DNA of 64,000 nt, from the NCBI GenBank assembly GCA_036971615.1, contig JAYKKR010000001.1, forward strand, positions 806,001 to 870,000. The letters run 5' to 3'. Shown piece by piece: positions 10,345 through 22,158 of the stretch. Numbering within the stretch: the first letter of the stretch is position 1; each line of letters begins with the position of its first letter. Position numbers and translations under genes: made by a program. The DNA comes from Amyloporia xantha. Lineage: Eukaryota; Basidiomycota; Agaricomycetes; Polyporales; Adustoporiaceae. The notes under the pieces were generated by a model. That model was given only the letters and a program-made list of their open reading frames with translations, was not told the DNA's origin and searched no databases.

Positions 10345-12745
10345 ATGTCGAAGAGAGAGGCAAGTCAAATCGCGGCAGCAGGTGTCGACATCGACGCCCC
10401 GCGCGCCAAGCGACGCAAGGAAGTCCCCGCGACTGCAGACAACTCGCTGAAGAAGGAACAGACACTTACAAGCGACGCAGTGCCAGATACCAAGAAAGAG
10501 GACGAAGTTGCCAATTTGATAAAGGAGGATCCCGATGCGGTGAAGGAGAGAGGTTTGAAGCTATGGCAGATGGTGAAGGACGCGGTCAACAAAGAGTGCG
10601 TGACTATTCGAACTGCTCGACTAACTGCACCCAAATTTGACTCCGAAACTCACTCCTGTTCACTCCGGCCTCATTCCTCCTCAATCTTGACGCCTTTGAC
10701 TCTTCACGAATACCTTTTCGCTGATACATCATGGGTTATGCAGGGGGAGGATCCTCTCGCACGATTTCATGCGTTTACCGTCGAAACGCCAATATCCTGA
10801 CTACTATCAGCAAATTAAACGACCAATCGCCCTCGACGAAATCAAAGCACAGCTAGATGCAGCCGCCTACGCTTCCTTTGAAGACGTCAAGCAGGATTTC
10901 GACACTTGCTTTCGGAATGCGAAGCGGTATAACATGAGGGAGAGTCAGATCTGGAAGGATGCGAAACATCTCCATGTGAGTGAGGACAGTCTATACCCCA
11001 GGTGTCTCTGCGTGTTCCGCATGTCTTGACCTGCTGCCATCAGAAACTCGTCAACAAGGAATACAGCAAAATGACCGGCACTATCGAAGACGCAGCAGAC
11101 GATGGCGATGAGCAGGGTGCAAATGGTGCAGGATCTGATGATGAGGGTGGCAAGAAGAAGAAGCCTCCTAACATGAATCGGTTACTCAAAATACGGCTAC
11201 AGAAGCTGGTCGAGAAGACAGACGAGTCGTGGGTGTTTCTGTTCATACCTCATTCACAGGACTCAACATGCTCTCAATTAGTGGTCGTGTACTTTCTACT
11301 GAGTTCATGGATCTGCCGAACCGGAAACAATGGCCCATATACTACAAGACCATTAAGCGGCCACAATGTCTCGAGAACATCTTTGTACGCTTTCCCTCCC
11401 TTCGCGATGTAGATGCACTCTTATACTTGTTCAGAAACATTTGAAACGCAAGGAATACCATACATCTGCGGAGTTCGCGAATGACGTCGAGCTAGTTTTC
11501 TCCAATGCCATTGAGTTCAACCAAGATCATACGGAGATTTGGGATGATGCCATGGTTTTAAGAGTATGCTCCATGGTCGACTCTAAGAACGTCACTTGTT
11601 CTGATGAGCTCATTTCTCTGTAGGAATACTTCCGCCAGCTGATGTCCGATCTTCCGCCACCATACGCGATACCTGCCTACACATCCACTGTCGAATCCCC
11701 TGCCAGAATCAAGCTTAAAGTCCCCGCCCCTGCTACAAATCAGTCTGAGCCCCAGACTTCTGCTAATAACACTTTGTCTGCTCCTGTCAATGCCTCACCC
11801 TCATCTGGGACAGTGCGAATACCAGCACAACACCATTCTACCACGAATGGCGCTCTTTCTCAGTCCCCTGCTTTGACAGAAGTATCGAAGTCACCAGCAG
11901 CTGTTCCCAAAGTTCCTCAGACCACGTCCCCTTCTGTTCAGCCTACTGGATCAAGGCCGAGTACATCTGTGACACCCGTTCCTGTGCCGGCAGTTGCGCA
12001 ACTGAAAGGTTCGACCTCGACGCCTGTCCCTGCTGGTCTGCAGCCTGCTACGTTTACGTCGCCGTCATCATATGCCCCTATGTACACTCAACACTATCCA
12101 AATGCCACATACCAGCCTTCAAGTCTTGCCCCTGTCAACAACACGGCTGCTCCATCCACATCAGCAGCCGTTCCTACCACTCAAACTACAACGCCAGTAG
12201 TACCAGTAACAGTAACACCTTCCTCGCAGTCGCGGACACCTCCGACAATCTCAACTCGCCAACCTCTCAGGCTTGCTACACTCGTTACCAAGCCGCTTGG
12301 GAGACGATTGGAATTAGACTATAGGGATGGCGTCAAGACATGGGCGATGCGGCTCTGTGGTGAAACTGGAGTGCATATCTCGGGTGTGGTGTTGCAGAGC
12401 GAGGGAGATGAAGACGAGGAGACTAGCGATGAGGAAGGTGGACAGCAAGATGCACAGGAAGAGGAAGAGGAAGAGCCCAAGGTGAAGCGAGGCAGAGGTC
12501 GACCGCGGAAACATAAGGCTCCAAAGGTAGTTGAGGCCGCCAAACCTAACAAGGGGAAGGCACCCGCGAAAGCTGCTCCTGTTCCTGAAGAAATCCAACT
12601 GAAGTTGAATGGAGTACTGGTCAGGCCACTGGAAGAGTCTCAAGGCGAATGGAACATTGAGCTACCGGTTGGGTCAAATGTCGTCGAACTGGGGGAGAAG
12701 GGAGGAGTGCCATGGATAGTGTATCTCGACCGAATAAGCTCCTGA
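10345..12745 (+). CDS. RSC4: Tandem-bromodomain protein, RSC complex Rsc4-like
   Basis: Proteins of this type read acetylated histones for a SWI/SNF-class remodeller. The start MSKREASQ at 10345 leads into a charged region with a likely nuclear signal, RAKRRK. An intron at 10596-10743 gives NKEGRILSHDFMRLPSKRQY, entering bromodomain 1, with PDYYQQIKRPIALDEI and later NAKRYN. A second bromodomain follows from about 11280: STEFMDLPNRKQW, PIYYKTIKRPQCLENI, then NAIEFNQDHTEIWDDA. Both keep the P-x-Y-Y-x-x-I-K-(R)-P core and the N-A-x-x-(Y/F)-N motif that holds acetyl-lysine. After DLPPPYAIP comes a long Pro/Ser/Thr-rich linker (about 11690-12260), then an acidic run and an AT-hook, KRGRGRPRKHK (about 12485). 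The rest, to the stop at 12745, is a compact C-terminal region. Rsc4 rather than Rsc1/2 is favoured because no BAH domain is seen. Confidence 0.87.
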
Positions 12746-12944
12746 TACCCTCTCTTGACTTCACGAACAAGTTTCACTTTCGGATGGACTTAGGTATATC
12801 TTGATCTTTGCTCAAGCGGTATAAATGGATGTAATCTCGATACAATTAATGTCCCAGCCTTCAGAATAATCCTTGTAGTCCGTGTAAATGACAGTTACCA
12901 GAATACATACAATGGAAATTAGATGATACGATGCTGAGTCCGAA

Positions 12945-14946
12945 TCATGATGCTCCGCGCTGGTTTTCTAGTTCCTGAGCAAGAGGCAACGAATCCTCCA
13001 TTTCATCTTCCGGTTCGCTTTCGCTGGAAGGCTCAGGCACATAACGCTGGTATCTCCCTGGTTCATGGGTCCGATCCTCTACGAACCTGCGCAGCATCGC
13101 GTCCCGGTCAACCGACTTCACTTCATAGCCTTCAGAGCCCCTGCGCACACGCACGCTTCCTCCGGCAATACGACGACCAAATTCATCATCACATTCCTCG
13201 CCACTAGAAGAGGACGCAGAGGAGATCGAGTACGCCGTGTCAGCCTGCGAGTCGTTGTAGTCCGGGTGGTATGGTGGAAGAGATGAGTACGGCCCCTGCA
13301 CTGCCGCTTTGAGACGTCGCTGGGATGTGGAGCGTTTACGAGCATTCGACGGCTCGAGGCGGGGGTTAAGCGAGTCGTTCTCGTAAGTCCATGGGCTAGG
13401 TGGTAGAGTGAACTTATAATTAGGGTCTGCTTCGCCCAAAGCGTCGACTTTGGTAGGATCCCGTGGGGGCCATGGCTCGGCATCGGGGTCTGCAAAAGAT
13501 TTACATATCAGAACCGTTCAAGCTGGTACGAAAGACGGACGCGAGGAGCTGCAAGGGTGGCAATAAGCGCTTACATCATGACGACAAGTAGTATACAATA
13601 GCTGCACACCTCAGCAGCGGCCAAACCACTCCCAGGCTAGGGTTCCACCAGCTCACGTCCGTGCCAATTTCTGCTCCTCGTATTAAGCTCGATCCACTTA
13701 CCATCTCCTTCAGCCAGTTGATACTTCAATCCTGTACCTGGAGTGATAGTCGGCCAACACCACAGGAGAGGATTGTCGCCGAGTACGGAGCAGATGTTAC
13801 GCTTGACACCGAGATTCTGAAAATACAAAATGTCAAGTATATAGATCTCTTATAATGTCAGCAACTTACATAGGGGAACTTCATCTACACAAGGAGAGAT
13901 TGTGAGAAAGCTGATGATCTAAAAGGTACTGCAAGTTTACCTCCTGGATTTTGCCGTGTCGCACAAGTGTCGCAACCTTGTCCTTCTCCCAACCTTCGAT
14001 GGTAGTGGTGTTTCCTATCAAAGACCAGAAATGATACAAACTGCTGTAAATGTCAGTATTATTCCAAATTGGGTGCGGAACAACTGACCTGAATGCACCA
14101 ACGGCAAGTAGAACAGGAATGCAGGTCGCAAAGTTCAAAATGATAAATATGAGCTCGGTGCCAGATATGTCCTCCTGGTACAGGAGTTAGCCTTCTGCGC
14201 GTTTCCGGTGTAACTATATGACACACCCAGTACTGCGTAGCAGAGTACACTCGTCTGGTAACCATTGCAAGGTGGTACGAGCAGGCGACATCGACGTAGA
14301 AGAGGAACCGGACGAAGTGACCATAGTTGAAGTGCCCGACACAGTTATTCACCCATGGGCAATGGTGGTCTATACTCCCGATCAATTTTTGAGTAGAAAG
14401 AGGAGTCCTATGACCACTGACCCATGCGGAGGACACAGCTATAAATGTAATCAATGGCTTCAGTGTTGTCAGTAACGACAGTCTGAATGAGCCGCTGACC
14501 GTTTGCATTCTTTGCAGTGGTGAGCTCGTGGGGGTTTATAGGTTTCACATGTCCGACAGTATCTCGGTCCTCGCGTTAGCTTCTTTACTTCATAGCCATC
14601 GCTGTCATGCACATCTGGCCGCTGGTGACAGTGAATCTCAGCAAAAGCTCGACGAACAAGGAGGACTGTCCCGTACCCATCCAGCGGGTACTCTGCCTGG
14701 ATCTGTCACGACACACAAATAGTAGTTCCATAGTAACATTCCGACGAGGAGACTACGGGTAATCAGACGAGGCCCTTGATGTCATTTCCGAGAAACGTAC
14801 TTGAAGGGAAGTAACAAAGTAATCAGTTCAACGGAGAGCTCGCGACCGTACCACGGCCATATTACGAATATTTGAGACGAGTAGGAGATGAAGAGAATGA
14901 GGCATAGTGTGAAGCCTACGAACAGCCGACCAACCAAGCGACCCAT
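12945..14946 (-). CDS. PFA4: DHHC palmitoyltransferase, PFA4-like
   Basis: Palmitoyltransferases of this group attach palmitate to cysteines of membrane proteins at the endoplasmic reticulum. The start at 14946 gives [19 protein letters not shown], a first membrane helix. A second helix region ends in [17 protein letters not shown], a well-conserved block. The zinc-binding region shows [17 protein letters not shown], then [19 protein letters not shown] (about 14370-14310), with the catalytic DHHC and paired cysteines. Further helices follow. The last part, about 170 residues, contains [18 protein letters not shown] and is otherwise hydrophilic and Ser/Glu-rich. Several short introns interrupt it, and the first exon ends at 14801. 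The C-terminal block next to the DHHC core fits the PFA4 subgroup; the substrate (chitin synthase 3 in yeast) is not shown here. Confidence 0.9.
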
Positions 14947-15155
14947 GCAAAGAAAGCGACAGTTAGATGAGTGTTTGCCAAAGACAAGGACAGGTTACTT
15001 TGGAAGAGCAGATCCAGACATTTCTCTTCCTCTGCCACGACGCGACCGCGCAGCAGACGCCCGTTGTCACCTTCACTGGTACCATCACTCTGTAAATCAT
15101 CCTTTGCACTGCTTGCTGCTATTCGTCGCGTTACAGGTAAACGACTGTTCCTGTA

Positions 15156-16357
15156 ATGCTAGCTCGCCCTCCAGCAGCACTTTGCTCTGTCCGAGGGTCT
15201 CTCGCGCGGAATCACGGGCTACTCCTCGTCTCTGTCCGCCCAAATTCGTCACTTTCTGGAGAGCCAGATGCACCTAAGGATGCACCGGTGGACCCAGCTG
15301 CTCCTGTCAAGCGATCCGTCCCAAAAGCCGACATTTTTGGAGACATAGTCATCCGTGAGAATCTCATCCAAGATTTATGCCGGCAACATGGTCGTTTGGC
15401 TAATTCTACTTAATTCAGCGAAGGCTTTCTCTCGTGACACTAGGCGTCCTCCTCGACAAGCATCTCGGACTAGTTCCAGCCCGGATCTTAGTTGGCTCTC
15501 GGATGATGAATTTGACGGCGGAGCCAGTCTCGCAGTCAGGTTGGCCCGTAGACGGGCCAGCGATCTCAAAGGACACTCTCGCACGCCAGAGCAAACGTAC
15601 GGTCCTCGCCAAGGCGGAGACGCTACAGCACCTCGTCAACGCACAGACACAACGAAGCAGCCTCGCGTTCAGCGACAGGATGGAGAAAGGCCGCGGTGGA
15701 ATAATGGACGGGTGGATGAGAGGCGAACCCCTGAGGGAGACATGAATGCGGCTGTGCAGCAGTCTTCGCGTGGGTCCGGCGAGAGGCAAAATGACCAGCG
15801 TGAGCGAAGAGATCGTGAACGCCCCCGTGCCGCTCAGGACTGGCGGTCCCGGGAACCGCAGGCACAGAATTCGCAGATGGAGAACCGTAGACCTACACAT
15901 GCGGGACAGGCAAGGTGGTCAGAAGCAGGCTCCGAAGGCAGCTGGGCCTCCCGCCAAACCCGCATCCGTCCGCAAGGAGCCCATTAAAGCGTCCACAGCA
16001 ACGCCCGCGTCTTTGCCTATGCCTATACAGACGACAGACCTCGACAAGTTGTTCGGGCCAGCCACCGACTCAAGACCCGCTGCTGCCGCAATCGACGTTG
16101 ACGCATCCTCACCTACTTCCGCGTCTGCACGTCGTATCCGGTATATCTTGGAGAACTCTGGCGGCGACTATTCACGTTATCTCCCCGCTGACTTGGGTAC
16201 CACTTTCCCGGAGACCCTAGGCCCCCTCGGAGGAGCCAGGTTGGTGCTGGGGCGGCGAAGAGACGTAGGACTAAAGACGCGGCGTAATGGCCTCGGCATA
16301 GTCCAGCAGATGGTAGTCCAAACAGTGGTGCCAGCGGAGAAACAAGCGACGGTTTGA
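15156..16357 (+). CDS. Mitochondrial-type protein of unknown function
   Basis: I do not recognise this gene. The start at 15156 gives MLARPPAALCSVRGSLARN, an Arg- and Ala-rich leader without acidic residues, typical of a mitochondrial presequence. The first exon ends at 15354 and an intron 15355-15418 joins FGDIVI to PKAFSRDT. The middle (about 15480-15800) is hydrophilic and very rich in Arg, Gln and Ser. The reading frame then changes; a GT...AG intron at 15800-15890 would connect to the frame ending at 16357. The last 65 residues look like a folded region: SARRIRYILENSGGDYSRYL, then ARLVLGRRRDVGLKTRRN. The alternative is a sequencing indel near 15910. It faces the PFA4 gene head to head over 209 bp. 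A mitochondrial ribosome-associated role is conceivable from composition only. Confidence 0.6.
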
Positions 16358-16515
16358 CCATTCGCATAGGGGGTATCTGCAGAATACATACTCAATACAT
16401 ATGGGTATGTAGAAATCGTACTACACCGCACTCTCGGAAACGATACAGGGAATACAAACGAGATCTTAGACCTAGTATAAAAAGTACGTAGAAATAGCGG
16501 TAATCTAAGTGCTCA

Positions 16516-18533
16516 CTACTCGAGATATGTAATCTGGACAGAACCTTCGTCATCCTCTGGTGGTCCTCCAGTAGACGAATCAGCAGACTCGGATTCGTGC
16601 TTGACGCCATTGTATAACATGGTAGTACCTGTGTACGAGCCGCTCGCCTGGGAGTACCCGTCAGCTTGTTCGCTCTCGTCGCGCCACCCATCATGGCTCC
16701 TGGACCACGAAGAGGATAAAATCCAATCGGGGACCTCAAAGTCCCGCACCTCCTCAATCTCGGGTGGTACTCGCGTCCCGAAGGCGAGGACGTTTCTCTG
16801 CGTCTTCCGGACGTTAGGTGCCGCAGAATTGCGCAGAGCAGACACCAGCAACATGCATGTCGTTTGCTCCGACCTCCCGGCCGCTCCTGCGTATGATACA
16901 TGACCCTTCGTTGGCGATAGCCCATTGGCGCCCTGCCTCCAAGCGGCAGAAATAGACTCGCCCGTGTCTCCAGTAGACGTGTCGGTACGGATTCGTTTGC
17001 GGGGAGATCCTTTCGCTGAGGCGGAGTCAAGTGAAAGACGCTTGTGCTTCGCGAGGAATTTACCGTCGGCCGCGCGCACTCGCAGGGGGCCGGCGGACGC
17101 GGTGAAAATCGAGGTGGTGGCGGGGATTTTGGAGACATGGACATCCTCCTTCTGGCCCTCTCTAATGAGACTTTTGGCCAAGAATGGGGAAAGCGTTGTT
17201 TGTTTTTTGGATGATGTTGAGTGCTTCGCCAGCGCGTTCTTCAACTGGGAGGGGAACTTGATTTTCAATTTGAGGCCCTTCGAACGTTCGCGGTCCCGTT
17301 CCTCTGGGTCCACCTCTGATTCTCCGTCGTCATTGTGATGTGGCTGTGGTAAACTTTCCTTCGCCAACTCGACGTCAGACTCAATCAACTGGTCCACCTC
17401 TTCCTCCTCTGAGACCTCTGCTGTGACGGTCTTCCTCGCCAAATCAGGTTCGACAGACATGCTCGCGCTGTCTGGCCGCGGTGTTTTCTTCTCCAGGAAT
17501 TTTCTGTCTGAGGGAAGGAGAGTCCGATACCGCTCTTCCAAATTGGACGCAATGGCCAACATCTGCTTGCGTCGCCTCTCTCCTTCGATGTACGCGGCCG
17601 TACCGTGTAGATTGGCGCCAGACATATCGCCAAACTCCGGGTCCTCTTCGACACCTGCAGCCGACAGGTCGTCCGAGGTCACAGGGAATTCGGCGGCAGG
17701 TAAGGCCAGGAACGCGGACGTGTCCATGGCGCGCAACTGGTCGATTCGTTCTTTCAGCTTGTACTGCTCGTGCTTCAACTTTTCTTTCTCGCGCAGACGC
17801 TGCCGTTTCTCGAACGTTTCGTATTTCCGATGTCGCTTCTCGTATACCGCGTCAGACGTATCCGCCGATTCCTAAGCAATAGTTGGGCACAGATTATATT
17901 GAGCGACAGTAAGAGTAAGTACATATGGATGCAGGAGTGAATATTGCGGACGAACGTCTTCTGCGCCCCGAGGCCTAAATCGACCTCCGACATTAGCATC
18001 CTCATCAAGTTGGGTGAATTTGGGTGTCTGAATGATTTGCTGTTCCTTGTAAGCTTTCTGGACCTCCGGGCGATCGAAATATCTGGTGTACGCATGACTG
18101 TTGATTTCAGCTTGGAACGGGTCGGAATTCGAAGTCGATGGCACCAGAGACGAATTCGTGGTGAGTAAAAACTTGGTATTCGCAGGAATAAGAGGTTCGC
18201 TTTCGACTGCATGCGGTCAGCTCAAATAAATGTATAATTTATCGATCACATACGTCGCCTTTTCAACGTCTCTAATATCATGATATCTATGTCACAACTT
18301 CCAACGCCAGGCCCACCCCTACGAGAACGCGACGGCAGGACGCGCTTCTGGCGAGTCTGCACTCCGGATTTTGTCAGAGAGCCGTTTGCAGATAGTGGTG
18401 ATTGCATGGAGGTATCACCGACGCTGGAGACTCGGGGAGTAGATGTAGTAGCCATTGAGTTGTCCTGCACTTGCTCTGCGTTTCCGGCGCCACCTTGAAC
18501 TTGTTTGCCAGCACCGGATTTTGGCATCTTCAT
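16516..18533 (-). CDS. PEHE-like chromatin protein (hypothetical)
   Basis: The first exon from 18533 is basic and disordered and contains SRRGGPGVGSCDIDIMILET. It joins by an intron near 18245-18213 to LESEPLIPANTKFLL and an exon ending GRFRPRGAEDE. The third and longest exon begins near 17875 with ESADTSDAVYEKRHRKYETF, then EKRQRLREKEKLKHEQYKLK, a long charged helix. PEHE domains in MSL1/NSL1 family histone-acetyltransferase scaffolds share the pattern S-D-x-x-(Y/F)-x-x-R-H-x-K-x-E-x-x-E-(K/R)-R-x-(K/R). That assignment is inference by pattern. The remaining about 370 residues are low-complexity, with acidic clusters and KLKIKFP, and end at 16516. Both neighbours are close: 158 bp to the mitochondrial-type gene (tail to tail) and 384 bp from the end of NAF1. 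Confidence 0.6.
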
Positions 18534-18917
18534 GATATAAATTCAACGCAAATTTGTATGTGCAGGAGTGAGAGTGCTGAGAAAAGGTAAAGAGGACTTG
18601 GAGGGAGGAGGCCAACCCCTAATTAAAAGGCCACTGGCCACTCAGCTTTGAACGACCCATCGCGACAGGCGCTTTTCTGGGCGTTTCATACCATCTTGGG
18701 ATTCTCTACTCAACGCCGCGCCTAATTTAGGAACCCCATGTAGATAGATCCCACAGGGTCTCGTACCCAGACCTTTTATACCGTACCCCACTGGATACGA
18801 GACCAATCTCATAATGGTTTGCAGACATCTCAGGAAACTTCTGACGACTCGGAAAATTCTAATGCATACGGACGTTAAAGTAAATATACAATAGATAGCT
18901 CCAAATAAGAGCACATG

Positions 18918-20919
18918 TCACGAACCGGGCTCCTTGCCCGTCTTTGGGATGCTGGCTCCATTTTCTGGAGGTGCTGTCCCAGCATTCATACTCCAATCCT
19001 GATTCCAACCAGGAACATGATTACCATTGCTATTGTAGCCCATATTTCCGTATCCATAGGGCACATACTGGTTGCCTTGCGGGAAGGCGAAATTCATGCC
19101 GAAGTTGGAGGCAAAGCGCGGATTGATATGTGGCTGAACGTACTGGTTCTGGTAACCAACGGAGAAATCGTGCTGCTGCTGAGCGGGAAACTGTGGATAA
19201 GTCCATCCGCCATTGTGAGGCTGAGCCATTGCCGCTGAGGCGTCGTACGGGTGAGACTCCATCGCTGATCCATCGGCATACTGCCCAGTGGCCCGGGCGA
19301 TGGCAAGCGAGGTTGGAGACATGGCACGTTGTGCATGAGGAGCGGACTGATCATGGAAAGAGCTGGTATCACGACCCCTATCATTGCCTGCCCACTGTCC
19401 ATTATCGTCGCGGCCACGACCTCGTCCTCGACCACGATTGCCTCGCTGTCGGTCGCGTCTTCTACCTCGGCCGCGGTCATCTCGTCTGCCAGGCATACCT
19501 CTGCCAGATCCACCTCTTCGACCTCGCATACGCATATGGTCGCCAGAAGGGTCGTCGCCAGAGGGCTCGCCACCCTCACCACGCGTCCTTCTTATCTTTG
19601 GTGAGCGAGGACCATTCTCTGTTGAAGGAACCGTGGAGTCTGTAAGACCATAGCTATCTGAATATGGATCGTCGTAAGGAATGGGAGCAGGACGTGATGG
19701 TCCTGCACTGAAGTCCATGTCGTTGTATGGGCCAGACTCGTCGTATGGGTTTGCCCCAACCAACTCGCCAGACATATCCTGGTCCCGCATCTGCGATGGA
19801 ACGGGAGTGGTATGTCTCGATGAAGCCACAGATCGTGATCGATGCTGCTCCCGCCTACATAAACCAGATGTGAGACAATCCTCGGTGACAACACCATGTC
19901 GAACAATACCTATCCGCAAGTGCACGTTTGTGAGCAGCTTCTGCTTCATCGTCAGAGAAGTCGAGTTCGTCATCCGCTGGCTCCTCATCATGAACGTTGC
20001 TTGCGTCGCTGCCCTTCAGATGCCGAATTTGCCTGACGAATATAAAATTACTGCGCTCCGGGACGTGGAATACCGGACGCGAAAGCTGTATTTTTTGCCG
20101 ATCGAGCGGATATTTTTCGTTGAATTTTATTTGATACAGGGGCTGAGTGGTTGGGCCGAATGTTTCATAAATCTTGAGCCCGTGAGGTGTTAGTTTGTAA
20201 AGGATATCCAAGACCATGCGGGTAAGAACTCACATAGCCTAATACTTTTCTGTCTTGAAAGACGAGTAGAGTGTCAGAATCCAATGCTCTCTCAGACGCT
20301 CTATTGACGATCTCTGATGCAGAGCCTTTGACAATTACAACATTGTCAACCATGCTCATTACCTCTCCCACCTTCTCCAGTATCTCGTGTGGACCGACTT
20401 CCTCTATGTCAGGAATCATGACGTCGGCTTCTGGTATTTCGTTTTTTGTCCTGACTTGCGCTTCAGACGTTACAGTAGGACCAGTTTCTTCCTGATCATC
20501 CACGTCTACTTCTTCAGGCTTGTCAATGCTGAGAGGTTTTTTTCGGCCGTCTTCATCTTCGTCCGAGTCGTCAGAATCGGAGGACGAGCTCTCGTCGGAC
20601 ATGGAGTCGGAGGGCTGAGAGCTATTTTCAAGAAGGGGGGCGTGATGGGCTTCAGGTCGCACCAGGGTTAAGCAAACATGGCTACTCACATGGTAGACGG
20701 CTCAGCATCGCTCTCCAGACCAGTGAGAATATTTGCTTCTACTTCTCGCTCGCTTTCGGAATCGCTGTCCGAGCTCGCAATGCTGTCGTCATGCGAGATC
20801 TCTCTAGGGGGTGTGGGGGCCTTGCTTGAGGTACTGGCGATCTCGCCTATGAGCTCATTGATGAGCTGCAAATCTTGTGGGACCATGGAGGGCATCTTGA
20901 ATGGGAATCCGGAAGGCAT
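18918..20919 (-). CDS. NAF1: H/ACA ribonucleoprotein assembly factor NAF1
   Basis: Naf1 loads the H/ACA snoRNP proteins in the nucleus and is later replaced by Gar1. The start at 20919 gives MPSGFPFKMPSMVPQDLQL, followed by acidic Ser/Asp/Glu stretches. The Gar1-like core spans about 20500-20000: EVGPHEILEKVGEVMSMVDN, VVIVKGSASEIVNRASER, ALDSDTLLVFQDRKVLGY, then IYETFGPTTQPLYQIKFNEK and RPVFHVPERSNFIFVRQI. The block MSGELVGANPYDESGPYND (about 19770-19715) fits the C-terminal part of Naf1. A glycine/arginine-rich segment (about 19500-19380) matches an RNA-binding RGG region, and the tail is Gln/Asn/Tyr-rich. Several short introns cut it. It is head to head with mitochondrial EF-Ts over 222 bp. 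Confidence 0.88.
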
Positions 20920-21141
20920 GATGAAACCAGCCCGTCAGCATGTAGCGCAAGACTTGAATCTAAGCAAGGGCGTAATGGCGCAGAGCGAGCTTACAAAGGG
21001 GGAGTGAGTGGGACACTCCGAGTCTGGGGAAATATTTTGATCTCAATCGAGGTCACGCTCTCGCGAATTGACGCGTCGGCATTTTTCGCTGCACTAAACG
21101 CGTAGCATCCTGTAGCATCGAATACTCAAATTCAGCCAGCC

Positions 21142-22158
21142 ATGTTCGCGACGAGGAGGACGGTCTACGCCTTGGCCCAACCACGCCATTATTCTACTGC
21201 CCCTAAAAAGAGTCTGAAGGAACTCGTGGCCGAACTCAGAAGTCTCGCAGATGTCTCCCCTATCCAGGCAGGCCAAGCCCTCAAGGCCTCAGATATGGAC
21301 GTCTCCAAAGCGGTGCGCTGGTTGGAGACATATCGCGCAGAGTCGGCGGTGAAAAAGGCTGCAAAGGTAGCAGGGCGAGAGGCGAACGAGGGGCTCATAG
21401 GCACCTCCATTCTGTCCTCCAGCAGCGGACGTGGCGGAGTGCGGGCAGCCATGGTCGAGCTCAACTGCGAGACAGACTTCGTGGCTCGCAATGAACTGTT
21501 CGCGAACCTCCTGGACGACATTGCGCACACAGCAGCGTTCATTTCTGAACCTGTCAACTCCGAGACGTTCATGCAGCCCTTCTCCTTGGACACACTTCAG
21601 AACGCGCCTCTCCTCTCGCACTCTAAACCGGAGCAGAACCATGCAACAACTGTTTCCGAAGCTATGCGCAACCTTACCGGTAGCGTCGGCGAAAGAATCT
21701 CGCTACGACGTGCCCTCACTGTTGTACGAGACCCGCTCCCTCCGTCCCAGCGCGATCTTGCCCTGCGAGTCACTTCCCGCGTCCACCAGTCGGTATTGAA
21801 ACCGACACAAGGCCGTATAGGTTGTCTCGCCCTTCTGGCTCTGAAGTCACCGCGCCTGTCGGAGATACTGGCTTCGCAGGCCTTCCAGGATGATTTCGTC
21901 AAGTTGTCTCAGGCCCTTGGGCGGCAGATCATCGGGTTTCCTACCACTTGTATTCAAGCATCACCTGGCGCGTCAGATGAAGGCGCATTGTATGAACAGC
22001 CGTTCAACATGTTCATTGGGCCCGGCAATGACCAGCCTGTAAAAGCTTTCCTGCAAAACTGGGCACGCGAGCGAGGCTTCACGGCTGGAGACCAGGAGGA
22101 CACAGCTGGGGTGCAAGTCTTGGAGTTTGCAAAATGGACTGTCGGCGAGAACCTCTAG
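21142..22158 (+). CDS. TSF1: Mitochondrial translation elongation factor Ts
   Basis: EF-Ts recharges EF-Tu with GTP during mitochondrial protein synthesis. The frame is a single uninterrupted exon of 338 codons, unusual in this window. The N-terminus MFATRRTVYALAQPRHYSTA is a clear mitochondrial leader. The UBA-like region follows: SLKELVAELRSLADVSPIQA, then KASDMDVSKAVRWLETYRAE. The core block is VELNCETDFVARNELF (about 21455-21500), the EF-Ts signature that contacts EF-Tu. The remainder fits dimerisation segments, with a typical C-terminal part ending EFAKWTVGENL. Start choice is supported by the presequence and by ATG context. It has no sign of truncation. Confidence 0.94.
   Translation: MFATRRTVYALAQPRHYSTAPKKSLKELVAELRSLADVSPIQAGQALKASDMDVSKAVRWLETYRAESAVKKAAKVAGREANEGLIGTSILSSSSGRGGVRAAMVELNCETDFVARNELFANLLDDIAHTAAFISEPVNSETFMQPFSLDTLQNAPLLSHSKPEQNHATTVSEAMRNLTGSVGERISLRRALTVVRDPLPPSQRDLALRVTSRVHQSVLKPTQGRIGCLALLALKSPRLSEILASQAFQDDFVKLSQALGRQIIGFPTTCIQASPGASDEGALYEQPFNMFIGPGNDQPVKAFLQNWARERGFTAGDQEDTAGVQVLEFAKWTVGENL

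Noticed and set aside
15434..15745. A second plus-strand frame of 103 codons in the mitochondrial-type gene
   Set aside because: It ends at a stop and does not join the leader; the frame with SSSPDLSWLSDDEFDGG fits the splice at 15355-15418.
16392..17144. A 250-codon minus-strand frame
   Set aside because: It is a shadow of the PEHE-like gene's long exon in another frame.
19094..19645. Long frames on both strands over the Gly/Arg-rich part of NAF1
   Set aside because: GC-rich repeats open other frames; only one frame joins the NAF1 core.
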